Under the pieces are notes generated by a model. The model saw only the letters and a list, made by a program, of their open reading frames with translations. It was not told the DNA's origin and searched no databases. Source: Streptomyces abikoensis (GTDB lineage Bacteria; Actinomycetota; Actinomycetes; Streptomycetales; Streptomycetaceae). Taken from it: DNA of 64,000 bases. This document shows positions 56,151 to 63,894 of the stretch, one piece after another; position 1 is the first letter of the stretch; the number at the start of each line of letters is the position of its first letter. Position numbers and translations under genes: made by a program. Where the stretch lies: contig NZ_BMRT01000008.1 of the NCBI RefSeq assembly GCF_014648775.1, positions 271,275-335,274 of the forward strand. Reading direction: 5' to 3'.

Positions 56151-57118
56151 TTGTTCTTGGTCTCCGCGTTCTTCGCGTGATCCGTCTGCGCGATGCCCGC
56201 CGGCTGGTAACCGGTCTGGCCCTTGGCCGCCAGCTCCTTCAGGTGCGCCTTGTACCGCTCGGGAGAGACGACCTTGACGTTGAAGAGCATCCGGGAGTGG
56301 TCCTGGCCGCAGAGCTCGGCGCACTTGCCCAGGAAGGTGCCCTCCTTGTTGGGGGTCACCGTGAAGCTGTTGGTGTGGCCCGGAATGACGTCCTGCTTCA
56401 TCAGGAACGGCACCACCCAGAAGGAGTGGATGACGTCCCGCGAAGTGAGGACGAACTCGACCGTCTCACCCTTGGGCAGCCACAGGGTCGGACCCGGGTT
56501 GCCGGTCTGCGGGTTGCGGTCGCCGGGGACGCCGACCTCGTAGACACCCTCCGCTCCCTGCGGCGCCTTCTTCAGGAACCGGTCGGGAATGGCGTTGAGC
56601 TCCTTGTTCTCACGGAGCGGCTGCGCCGGGGTGGCCGTGTTGCCGTCGACGTTCTCGATGTAGTTGAACGCCCAGCTCCACTGGAAGCCGACCACGTTGA
56701 CGACGTGCTGCGGCTTGTCAGGGTTGGTCAGCAGCTTGTTCTCATCACGCGCGGTGAAGTAGAAGAGCACCGACACGATGATGATGGGGACCACGGTGTA
56801 CAGCGCCTCGATGGGCATGTTGTACCGGGTCTGCGTGGGAATCTCCACCTTCGAGCGGCTGCGCCGGTGGAAGATGACGCTCCAGATAATCAGGCCCCAC
56901 ACCAGGACACCGACCGCGAGAGCCGCGGCCCAGGAGCCCTGCCAGAGGGAGAGGATCCGCGGTGCCTCTTCCGTGACGGGCGTTGGCATGCCGAGGCGGG
57001 GGAAGTCCTTCGATGTGCAACCGGTGGCGGTCGCCAGGACAGCGCCCGCGGCCAGCGCCTGCAGCAGCTTCCGCCGCACCGGGCGCCGCGACGAGCGGTC
57101 GGAGCCGTTGGGACTCAC
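56147..57118 (-). CDS. ctaC: cytochrome c oxidase subunit II
   Basis: 323 residues. A lipoprotein-type signal (LLQALAAGAVLATATGC, lipobox) is followed by two membrane helices and a cupredoxin domain with the CuA site CAELCGQDHSRML and upstream His in VIHSFWVVPF. It accepts electrons from the bc1 dihaem cytochrome. GTG at 57118 is first in the ctaC-ctaD-ctaF operon, whose promoter must lie in the 57119-57260 region. Confidence 0.96.
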   Translation of the reverse strand: MSPNGSDRSSRRPVRRKLLQALAAGAVLATATGCTSKDFPRLGMPTPVTEEAPRILSLWQGSWAAALAVGVLVWGLIIWSVIFHRRSRSKVEIPTQTRYNMPIEALYTVVPIIIVSVLFYFTARDENKLLTNPDKPQHVVNVVGFQWSWAFNYIENVDGNTATPAQPLRENKELNAIPDRFLKKAPQGAEGVYEVGVPGDRNPQTGNPGPTLWLPKGETVEFVLTSRDVIHSFWVVPFLMKQDVIPGHTNSFTVTPNKEGTFLGKCAELCGQDHSRMLFNVKVVSPERYKAHLKELAAKGQTGYQPAGIAQTDHAKNAETKNK

Positions 57119-57197
57119 GTAGCGCCTTCCCGAGAGTCTCGCCCGTGCGGCCGGCTGCGGCCGTCTCGCTGGTCGGTCGCCGGCCCGCTGCGGGCAG

Positions 57198-57226
57198 GGG
57201 TTTGGATGTTTATGCGGACCAAACCC
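57198..57226. promoter_or_regulatory. inverted repeat in the ctaC promoter region
   Basis: GGGTTTGG (57198-57205) and CCAAACCC (57219-57226) flank a 13-bp AT-rich centre. On the minus strand TAGGGT (57223-57228) could be the ctaC -10, which the right arm overlaps, as an operator would. The rest of 57119-57444 holds no gene; its far end contains the start region of the cysteine desulfurase fusion. Confidence 0.45.
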
Positions 57227-57444
57227 TACTGGACGCTATTTGGGGTCGCGCGGGGAGGGTGCCCAACGCGCCGATCCGGTCCCCGAAGGGGTGGAATCAA
57301 GGGCTCCGGAGGCCATCTGGAGGACCGTCAGGAGTGGGCGTCCGCGCAGCCCACAGCCCTGCGAGCGGCTTCGGGAACGACCTCCGCGACGGGCGGGCGG
57401 GGACGCCTCCGCGGCCTGCCCCCGCCCGGAGTTAGCGTTCATGT

Positions 57445-58830
57445 GTGCCCTACTTCGACGCCGCTTCCGCCGCCCCCCTCCACCCGGTCGCCCGCCAGGC
57501 GCTGCTCGCCGCCCTCGACGAGGGCTGGGCCGACCCCGCCCGCCTCTACCGCGAGGGCCGCCGCGCCCGGCTGCTGCTGGACGCCGCGCGCGAGGCCGCG
57601 GCCGAGGCCGTCGGCTGCCGGCCCGACGAGCTCGCATTCACTCCTTCGGGTACCCGCGCCCTGCACGACGGCATCGCCGGCGCGCTCGCCGGACGCCGCC
57701 GGGCCGGCCGCCATCTGGTGGTGTCGGCCGTGGAGCACTCCGCCGTCCTCCATTCGGGCGACGCGCTGGAGGCGGAGGGCGGCAGCGTCACCCGGGTCCC
57801 CGTGGACCGCGCCGGCCGCGTCGACCCCGCCGGCTACGCGGCGGCCCTGCGCCCGGACACCGCGCTCGCGGCCCTCCAGTCCGCCAACCACGAGGTGGGC
57901 ACCGAACAGCCCGTCGCCGAGGTGGCCGAGGCATGCCGGGAGGCGGGGGTGCCGCTGCTGGTGGACGCGGCGCAGTCGCTCGGCTGGGGCCCGGTGGCCC
58001 CCGGCTGGTCGCTGCTGACCGCCAGCGCCCACAAGTGGGGCGGCCCGGCGGGGGTGGGTCTGCTGGCCGTGCGCAAGGGCGTGCGGTTCGCGGCGCGCGG
58101 ACCGGTGGACGAACGGGAGTCCGGCCGCGCCCCGGGCTTCCCCGACCTCCCGGCGGCCGTCGCCGCCGCGGCCTCCCTGCGGGCCGTGCGCGCGGAGGCC
58201 GCGGAGGAGGCCGCACGGCTGCGGGCACTGGTCGACCGGATCCGCGCCCGGGTGCCCGAGCTCGTCCCGGACGTGGAGGTCGTCGGCGACCCGGTACGGC
58301 GGCTGCCGCACCTGGTGACGTTCTCCTGCCTCTACGTGGACGGGGAAACGTTGCTGCACGCGCTGGACCGGGAGGGTTTCTCGGTCTCGTCGGGGTCTTC
58401 GTGCACGTCCAGCACGCTGGAGCCGAGCCATGTGCTGCGGGCGATGGGGGTGCTGTCGGAGGGGAACGTGCGGGTTTCGCTGCCCCGAGGGGCGTCCTCG
58501 GAAGACGTGGAGGAGTTCCTCCGGGTGCTTCCCCGTGCCGTCCGGGAGGTACGGGAGCGGCTGGGCGCCCCGACGGGGGGCGCGCCCGCCTCCGCCGGGA
58601 GCGAGGAGGAGGTCGTCCTCGACTCGCTCGGGAAGCGGTGTCCGATTCCGGTGATCGAGCTGGCGAAGGTCATCGGGGACGTGCCGGTGGGTGGGCTCGT
58701 CACCGTCCTGTCCGACGACGAGGCCGCGCGGCTCGACATCCCCGCGTGGTGCGAGATGCGCTCGCAGGAGTATCTCGGGGAGCGGCCCGCTGAGCGCGGG
58801 GTCGCGTATCGGGTGCGGCGCCGCGCCTGA
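57445..58830 (+). CDS. cysteine desulfurase fused to a TusA sulfur-carrier domain
   Basis: 461 residues. The N-terminal 370 are a class V PLP enzyme of the NifS/IscS type: VVSAVEHSAVL (His over PLP), LQSANHEVGTEQPV, LVDAAQSLGW, PLP Lys in SAHKWGGPAGVG, and the persulfide Cys in VSSGSSCTSSTLEP. After a Gly/Ala/Pro linker (about 375-390) the last 75 residues form a TusA/SirA domain (VLDSLGKRCPIPVIELAKVI, CPxP motif with the acceptor Cys; a second Cys in IPAWCEM). Sulfur could be passed from desulfurase to carrier within one chain. GTG at 57445 follows TAGCGT by 6 nt, suggesting a leaderless mRNA. Targets (tRNA, molybdopterin, Fe-S) unknown. Confidence 0.88.
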   Translation: MPYFDAASAAPLHPVARQALLAALDEGWADPARLYREGRRARLLLDAAREAAAEAVGCRPDELAFTPSGTRALHDGIAGALAGRRRAGRHLVVSAVEHSAVLHSGDALEAEGGSVTRVPVDRAGRVDPAGYAAALRPDTALAALQSANHEVGTEQPVAEVAEACREAGVPLLVDAAQSLGWGPVAPGWSLLTASAHKWGGPAGVGLLAVRKGVRFAARGPVDERESGRAPGFPDLPAAVAAAASLRAVRAEAAEEAARLRALVDRIRARVPELVPDVEVVGDPVRRLPHLVTFSCLYVDGETLLHALDREGFSVSSGSSCTSSTLEPSHVLRAMGVLSEGNVRVSLPRGASSEDVEEFLRVLPRAVREVRERLGAPTGGAPASAGSEEEVVLDSLGKRCPIPVIELAKVIGDVPVGGLVTVLSDDEAARLDIPAWCEMRSQEYLGERPAERGVAYRVRRRA

Positions 58831-58832
58831 AG

Positions 58833-58951
58833 CCGCCGCTACCGCGGCGGGATTCGCCCACCCACCCGCCCGATTGCCCGGCATCGACGTTTCCGGGTGA
58901 TCGGGTGGGCGGGTGGGCGAAACGGGGGGTGTGGGGGGCGGAGCCCCCCAC
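58833..58951. terminator. compound bidirectional terminator between the desulfurase fusion and adoK
   Basis: CCGCCGC-tacc-GCGGCGG (58833-58850) is followed by a long inverted repeat of about 29 bp per arm (about 58852-58881 and 58894-58924; arms contain CCCACCCACCCGCCCGATTG) and GTGGGGGGC-gga-GCCCCCCAC (58931-58951). It repeats the layout seen at 23181-23304, again between convergent genes. Confidence 0.75.
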
Positions 58952-58957
58952 CAAGGG

Positions 58958-59932
58958 TCAGGCCAGGTGGGCCTGGACTTCGGCCGCCGCCTCGTGGCCG
59001 TACGCCTTCGCGAACCGCTCCATGAAGTGGCCGCGCCGCAGCTCGTACTCCTGCGTGCCCAGCGTCTCGATGACGAGCGTCGCGAGCATGCAGCCCAGCT
59101 GGGCCGCGCGCTCCAGCGACAGCTCCCAGGTGACGCCCGCGAGGAAGCCCGCGCGGAAGGCGTCGCCCACGCCGGTCGGGTCGACCTTGGCCTCCTCCTG
59201 GGCGGGGCCGACCTCGATCACCGGCTCGCCGAGGCGCTCGATGCGCACGCCCTGGGCGCCCAGCGTGGTGACGCGGGTGCCGACCTTGGCCAGGATCTCC
59301 TCGCCCGTCCAGCCCGTCTTGGACTCGATGAGCGCCTTCTCGTACTCGTTGGTGAACAGGTACGCCGCGCCGTCGATCAGCACCCGGATGTCGTCGCCGT
59401 CGAGGCGGGCGAGCTGCTGGGAGGGGTCGGCCGCGAAGGGGATGGCGCGGGCGCGGCACTCCTCGGTGTGGCGCAGCATCGCCTCGGGGTCGTCCGCGCC
59501 GATCAGGACCAGGTCCAGGCCGCCGACGCGGTCGGCGACGGGCTGGAGCTCGATCTGCCGGGCCTCGCTCATCGCGCCGGTGTAGAAGGACGCGATCTGG
59601 TTGTGGTCGGTGTCCGTGGTGCACACGAAGCGGGCGGTGTGGAGGACCTCGGAGATGTGCACGGAGGCGGTGTCGACGCCGTGGCGGTCGAGCCAGGCGC
59701 GGTAGTCCGCGAAGTCGGCGCCGGCGGCGCCCACCAGGACCGGCTTGAGACCGAGCAGCCCCATGCCGAAGCAGATGTTCGGGCCCACGCCACCGCGCCG
59801 GACGTCGAGCTCGTCGACGAGGAAGGAGAGGGAGACCGTGTGCAGCTGGTCCGCCACGAGCTGATCGGCGAAGCGGCCGGGAAAGGTCATCAGGTGGTCG
59901 GTGGCGATGGAGCCGGTGACAGCGATACGCAC
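58958..59932 (-). CDS. PfkB-family carbohydrate kinase, AdoK-like
   Basis: 324 residues, the exact length of M. tuberculosis AdoK (Rv2202c). IAVTGSIATDHLMTFPGRF at the start, RRGGVGPNICFGMGLLG, and the anion-hole motif DPTGVGDAFRAGFLAG with catalytic Asp. AdoK phosphorylates adenosine; other PfkB members use ribose or fructose 6-phosphate, so activity should be treated as likely, not certain. GTG at 59932 has AGGGAG upstream. It ends at the compound terminator. Confidence 0.87.
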   Translation of the reverse strand: MRIAVTGSIATDHLMTFPGRFADQLVADQLHTVSLSFLVDELDVRRGGVGPNICFGMGLLGLKPVLVGAAGADFADYRAWLDRHGVDTASVHISEVLHTARFVCTTDTDHNQIASFYTGAMSEARQIELQPVADRVGGLDLVLIGADDPEAMLRHTEECRARAIPFAADPSQQLARLDGDDIRVLIDGAAYLFTNEYEKALIESKTGWTGEEILAKVGTRVTTLGAQGVRIERLGEPVIEVGPAQEEAKVDPTGVGDAFRAGFLAGVTWELSLERAAQLGCMLATLVIETLGTQEYELRRGHFMERFAKAYGHEAAAEVQAHLA

Positions 59933-60065
59933 GACGGGTCTGCTCCCTGGGGGGCGGTAACTGTGGATGACATGAACGACGGCTCTCATCAAGCAGAGCC
60001 ACACCACGCTACCGGGTTCCGGCCGGATGACCAGGTCCGCTTCCCGCCACTCGGTACGTAAATCT

Positions 60066-60079
60066 ACCTAATAGTAGGT
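60066..60079. promoter_or_regulatory. short inverted repeat upstream of a small gene
   Basis: ACCTA-atag-TAGGT in an AT-rich patch (60058-60085) of the divergent region between adoK and the small gene at 60117. A possible operator or part of the promoter; weak support. Confidence 0.35.
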
Positions 60080-60116
60080 CTTTCATCGCGGGCTCTCCCG
60101 TGCGTACGGTGCGGAT

Positions 60117-60344
60117 ATGCCGAAGACTGTGAAGGACGTCACTCCGCACGTCTCCGCACCCGACCCGGAGTCCCTGGCCGGACTGCGCGAGGACTGCGCA
60201 CGGATGGCACGCGACTGGACCGTTCCCCCCGCCTCCCGGGAGACGCGGCGGGTGGGGAGGACGCCGATCTCGCTCATCCACGGGGTCTCGGTGCCCGACC
60301 GCTCGGCCCGGCTGCTGGACGGAATGTCCGAGTACGGCGACTGA
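60117..60344 (+). CDS. small hypothetical protein
   Basis: 75 residues, hydrophilic, no membrane segment or signal: MPKTVKDVTPHVSAPDPES, a helical middle with DCARMARDW, and a C-terminal LIHGVSVPDRSARLLDGMSE. Codon use is normal for the window. There is no ribosome site; TACGGT (60105-60110) ends 6 nt before ATG, so a leaderless transcript is likely. No family recognised. Confidence 0.65.
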   Translation: MPKTVKDVTPHVSAPDPESLAGLREDCARMARDWTVPPASRETRRVGRTPISLIHGVSVPDRSARLLDGMSEYGD

Positions 60345-60475
60345 CCCGGCCACCGGGGCCCGCCCGGTGCCGACCGCCCGGTGGAACCGCTCGCTCCTGC
60401 GCTCCGTCCAAGCGCCGTCCCCCTCCCGGGGGAGGTGGCTGTACATCACTTTGAGCGGAGCGAAGGAGCGATGTG

Positions 60476-62014
60476 GTGAGCACCGAGGGCGGCGGTCCGG
60501 GCGGCGGCCCCGAGAACCGGCGGCGCAGGCACTCGCCGCTGGCGGTGGCGTCGGTGGCGGCGGCCGTGCTGCTGGCGGGCGGCGGAGGCGCGTACTGGGC
60601 GGCGACGGCGACGGGCGGTGCCGGCGGCACCCCACCCCGGGCGGCCGACACCGGAGGCACTCCCCCACCGCTCGCGCTGGACGGCTACGGCCGTACGAGC
60701 GGCTCCGGCGGCCCGTCGCAGGGCATCGCGGTCGGCGAGCCGGACCCCCACGGGGTGCGCTACCGCGCGGAGGGCGCACTGCCCGAGGGACCGCGGACCG
60801 GCGCCGTCCGGGTGGCCGACCGCGAGGTGACCGCCGAGCAGGTGGCGGCGCTCGCCAAGGCCCTCGGGGTTTCGGGCGCGCCCCGGCTGGTCCAGGACAC
60901 CTGGACGGTCGGCGGCTCCCCCGACGCCGCGGGCCCCACGCTCCAGGTGGGCCGGAAGGGCCCGGGCGACTGGGCGTACTCGCGCTACGGCGTGCCGGGC
61001 GGGGCGCACTGCGAGCACCCGCCGGGCGCCGGCCCCAAGAAGGGCACGGACTCCCCGGGCTGCCCGTCCTTCCGTGACGGCGTCCCGTCCCTCCCCCCGG
61101 ACCCGGCCGCCTCGCAGCCCGTGTCCGAGGACAAGGCGAAGAGCGTGGCCGCGCCCGTGCTCAAGGCCCTGGGGCTGGAGGGCGCGCGGACGGACGCCCG
61201 CAAGACGTACGGGGCCGTGCGGACCGTCACCGCCGACCCGGTGGTGGACTCCCTGCCCACCTACGGCTGGCAGACCAGCCTGCGGGTCGGGTCGGACGCG
61301 CAACTGGTCGGCGGCAGCGGACGGTTGCTGGTCCCGGCGAAGGGCGCGAGCTATCCGCTGCTGAGCGCGGACCGGGCGCTGGCCGAGCTCAACAAGGTCC
61401 CGGCGCCGGGTACTCCGGCGGTCGGCGGCTGCGCGACGCCGGTGCCGTACAAGGACGACGCGACGGCGCCCTGCGAGGGGAAGCCGGACGGGAAGCCGGA
61501 CGGGCCCGCGACGGTCACCGTGCGCGGCGCGGTGCCGGGGCTGTCCGCGCAGTCCGTGGGCGGGCGGCCGGCGCTGGTGCCCTCGTGGCTGTTCACGGCG
61601 GATCTGCCGGGCGGCGGCAAGGGCGACACCGTCACGATCGCCCAGCCGGCCGTGGACCCGAAGTTCATCGCCCGGCAGAGCGCTCCCCCGCCGGGCTCGC
61701 CGGGCACGACGCCGGGCTCCGGGCCGGCGAAGTCCGGGGTGGTGCGCGTGGAGTCGTACACCGCGACGGACGGCGGCCGGAAGCTGGTGCTCCACTTCTG
61801 GGGCGGGGTGTGCAGCGACTACGCGGCGTCGAAGGAGGAGTCCGGGGCGGCGGTGACGGTGAAGGTCACGGGCACGGAGAAGGAGCCGGGCCGGTACTGC
61901 GTGATGATGCTCAAGCGCTTCGACACGACGGTGTCGCTGGACCGGCCGCTGGACGACCGCAAGGTCGTGGACCTGGGGTCCGGCGAGACCGTGCGGGAGC
62001 AGCAGCAGAAGTAG
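60476..62014 (+). CDS. secreted/membrane-anchored hypothetical protein
   Basis: 512 residues. One N-terminal membrane helix after a basic head (RRRRHSPLAVASVAAAVLLAGG), then a large extracytoplasmic region with Pro/Gly-rich parts and four to six Cys that may form disulfides (GAHCEHPPGAG, GCPSF, GGCATPVP, PCEGKP, WGGVCSDY, RYCVMML). Corresponds to a 'large membrane protein' conserved next to adoK/erpA in Streptomyces. No functional domain recognised. GTG at 60476 has AAGGAG 7 nt upstream; GTG 60473 is also possible. Confidence 0.78.
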   Translation: MSTEGGGPGGGPENRRRRHSPLAVASVAAAVLLAGGGGAYWAATATGGAGGTPPRAADTGGTPPPLALDGYGRTSGSGGPSQGIAVGEPDPHGVRYRAEGALPEGPRTGAVRVADREVTAEQVAALAKALGVSGAPRLVQDTWTVGGSPDAAGPTLQVGRKGPGDWAYSRYGVPGGAHCEHPPGAGPKKGTDSPGCPSFRDGVPSLPPDPAASQPVSEDKAKSVAAPVLKALGLEGARTDARKTYGAVRTVTADPVVDSLPTYGWQTSLRVGSDAQLVGGSGRLLVPAKGASYPLLSADRALAELNKVPAPGTPAVGGCATPVPYKDDATAPCEGKPDGKPDGPATVTVRGAVPGLSAQSVGGRPALVPSWLFTADLPGGGKGDTVTIAQPAVDPKFIARQSAPPPGSPGTTPGSGPAKSGVVRVESYTATDGGRKLVLHFWGGVCSDYAASKEESGAAVTVKVTGTEKEPGRYCVMMLKRFDTTVSLDRPLDDRKVVDLGSGETVREQQQK

Positions 62015-62036
62015 CGCGGTACGCGCGGGTACGGCG

Positions 62037-62068
62037 AAGGGCGGCACCCCACCGGGGGTGCCGCCCTT
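62037..62068. terminator. bidirectional terminator before the ErpA-type gene
   Basis: AAGGGCGGCACCCC (62037-62050) pairs perfectly with 62055-62068 around ACCG, between two convergent genes (22 bp after one stop, 10 bp before the other). The AAGG/CCTT ends give short A and T runs on each side. Confidence 0.85.
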
Positions 62069-62078
62069 CGCGTCAGGC

Positions 62079-62435
62079 TTAGCTGAAGGAGTCGCCGCAG
62101 GCGCAGGAGCCGGTGGCGTTGGGGTTGTCGATCGTGAAGCCCTGCTTCTCGATGGTGTCGACGAAGTCGATGGAGGCGCCGCCCAGGTACGGGGCGCTCA
62201 TGCGGTCGGTGACGACCTTCACGCCGTCGAAGTCCTTGACGACGTCACCGTCGAGCGAGCGCTCGTCGAAGAAGAGCTGGTAACGGAGACCGGAGCAGCC
62301 GCCCGGCTGAACGGCGACACGCAGGGCGAGGTCGTCGCGGCCCTCCTGCTCCAGCAGGGTCTTGACCTTCGCGGCAGCGGCGTCGGACAGGAGAATGCCG
62401 TCGCTCACCGTGGTCTTCTCGTCCTGAACGGACAT
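62079..62435 (-). CDS. erpA: A-type iron-sulfur cluster carrier (ErpA/HesB family)
   Basis: 118 residues, the length of Rv2204c. The three cluster ligands are in PGGCSGLRY and the C-terminal GSCACGDSFS. It takes Fe-S clusters from the SUF machinery to apo-proteins; NadA, encoded next door, is a [4Fe-4S] enzyme and a plausible client. ATG at 62435 has GGGAG upstream; a GTG at 62444 is less well placed. Whether it is called ErpA or IscA is a matter of naming. Confidence 0.92.
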   Translation of the reverse strand: MSVQDEKTTVSDGILLSDAAAAKVKTLLEQEGRDDLALRVAVQPGGCSGLRYQLFFDERSLDGDVVKDFDGVKVVTDRMSAPYLGGASIDFVDTIEKQGFTIDNPNATGSCACGDSFS

Positions 62436-62597
62436 CTGCTTCACTCCCGGGTCGTTCGGTACGGGTGCGGACTGCTTGCTCTCGCCAGCAACCGCCGAGG
62501 TCCCGGATTCATTCCGGGCGTGGACTGTGATGTCCGCCTTTCATGCTCGCACACCGGTCGGCCGAACGGGAATGCGTCACATCGACGCGATGGCCAT

Positions 62598-62644
62598 CGT
62601 CAAAGTGACGTGAAGCGGTTATGATAGATAACGTCATATTGACG
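62598..62644. promoter_or_regulatory. twin operators and promoter of nadA
   Basis: Two boxes with the same arms: CGTCAaagTGACG (62598-62610) and CGTCAtatTGACG (62632-62644), 34 bp from start to start. A -10 TATGAT (62620-62625) lies between them. The first box overlaps the -35 position and the second the transcription start, as expected for NAD-responsive repression of nadA (NrtR is known to do this in mycobacteria). The regulator here is inferred. Confidence 0.65.
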
Positions 62645-62715
62645 ACAAGGTTCGGCGGGAAGGACCCGTGCGCACCGTCCGCAGAGCCGTCCGCAGAACA
62701 GAAAGGGTGCGTGTC

Positions 62716-63894
62716 GTGACCACCGCCCAGCCCTTGGATGTCCAGCCCACCCCCCTCGCCCTCCTGCTGCTCGGACGCGAGTCCGACCCGCGGAGCGAGC
62801 GCGGCGTGGAGTGCCCCGGCGATCTGCCGGCGCCGTCCGACCCGGACCTGGTGGAGCGCGCCCGCGCGGCCAAGGCGAAGCTCGGGGACAAGGTCTTCGT
62901 CCTCGGCCACCACTACCAGCGCGACGAGGTCATCGAGTTCGCGGACGTCACCGGCGACTCCTTCAAGCTCGCGCGCGACGCGGCCGCCCGGCCCGACGCC
63001 GAGTACATCGTCTTCTGCGGCGTCCACTTCATGGCCGAGTCCGCGGACATCCTGACGTCCGACGCCCAGCAGGTCGTCCTGCCGGACCTGGCCGCGGGCT
63101 GCTCGATGGCCGACATGGCCACCGCCGAGCAGGTCGCCGAGTGCTGGGACGTGCTGACGGAGGCCGGCATCGCCGAGGTGACCGTCCCGGTCTCGTACAT
63201 GAACTCCTCCGCCGACATCAAGGCCTTCACCGGCGAGCACGGCGGCCTCATCTGCACCTCCTCCAACGCCCAGCGCGCCCTGACCTGGGCCTTCGAGCAG
63301 GGCGAGAAGGTCCTCTTCCTGCCCGACCAGCACCTGGGCCGCAACACCGCCGTCCGCGACATGGGCATGTCGCTGGAGGACTGCGTCGTCTACAACCCGC
63401 ACCGCCCGAACGGCGGCCTGACCGCCGAGGAGCTGCGCGCCGCGAAGATGATCCTGTGGCGCGGGCACTGCTCGGTGCACGGCCGCTTCTCGCTGGACTC
63501 CGTCAACGACGTGCGCGAGCGGATCCCGGGCGTCAACGTCCTGGTGCACCCCGAGTGCAAGCACGAGGTCGTGGCCGCCGCCGACTACGTGGGCTCGACG
63601 GAGTACATCATCAACACGCTGGAGGCCGCCCCGGCGGGCTCCAAGTGGGCCATCGGCACCGAGCTGAACCTGGTCCGCCGCCTGGCGAACCGTTTCGCCA
63701 GTGAGGGCAAGGAGATCGTCTTCCTCGACAAGACGGTCTGCTTCTGCTCGACCATGAACCGGATCGACCTGCCGCACCTGGTGTGGGCCCTGGAGTCCCT
63801 CGCCGAGGGCAAGGTCGTCAACCGCATCCAGGTCGACCCCGAGGTCGCGCGCTACTCCAAGCTGGCGCTGGAGCGGATGCTCGCGCTGCCGTAA
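62716..63894 (+). CDS. nadA: quinolinate synthase
   Basis: 392 residues. NadA condenses iminoaspartate and dihydroxyacetone phosphate to quinolinate, the first ring of NAD. The three [4Fe-4S] Cys are in PDLAAGCSMAD, VLVHPECKHEV and KTVCFCSTMNR; VFVLGHHYQRDEVIEFAD and FCGVHFMAESADIL form the substrate site. GTG at 62716 is chosen for its AAAGGG ribosome site; GTG at 62707 is an alternative. No nadB/nadC follows within the window. Confidence 0.95.
   Translation: MTTAQPLDVQPTPLALLLLGRESDPRSERGVECPGDLPAPSDPDLVERARAAKAKLGDKVFVLGHHYQRDEVIEFADVTGDSFKLARDAAARPDAEYIVFCGVHFMAESADILTSDAQQVVLPDLAAGCSMADMATAEQVAECWDVLTEAGIAEVTVPVSYMNSSADIKAFTGEHGGLICTSSNAQRALTWAFEQGEKVLFLPDQHLGRNTAVRDMGMSLEDCVVYNPHRPNGGLTAEELRAAKMILWRGHCSVHGRFSLDSVNDVRERIPGVNVLVHPECKHEVVAAADYVGSTEYIINTLEAAPAGSKWAIGTELNLVRRLANRFASEGKEIVFLDKTVCFCSTMNRIDLPHLVWALESLAEGKVVNRIQVDPEVARYSKLALERMLALP

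Noticed and set aside
54504..56180. 558-codon plus-strand frame opposite ctaD
   Set aside because: Shadow composed mostly of Arg, Glu, Gly and His; the opposite strand encodes cytochrome oxidase subunit I with all haem ligands.
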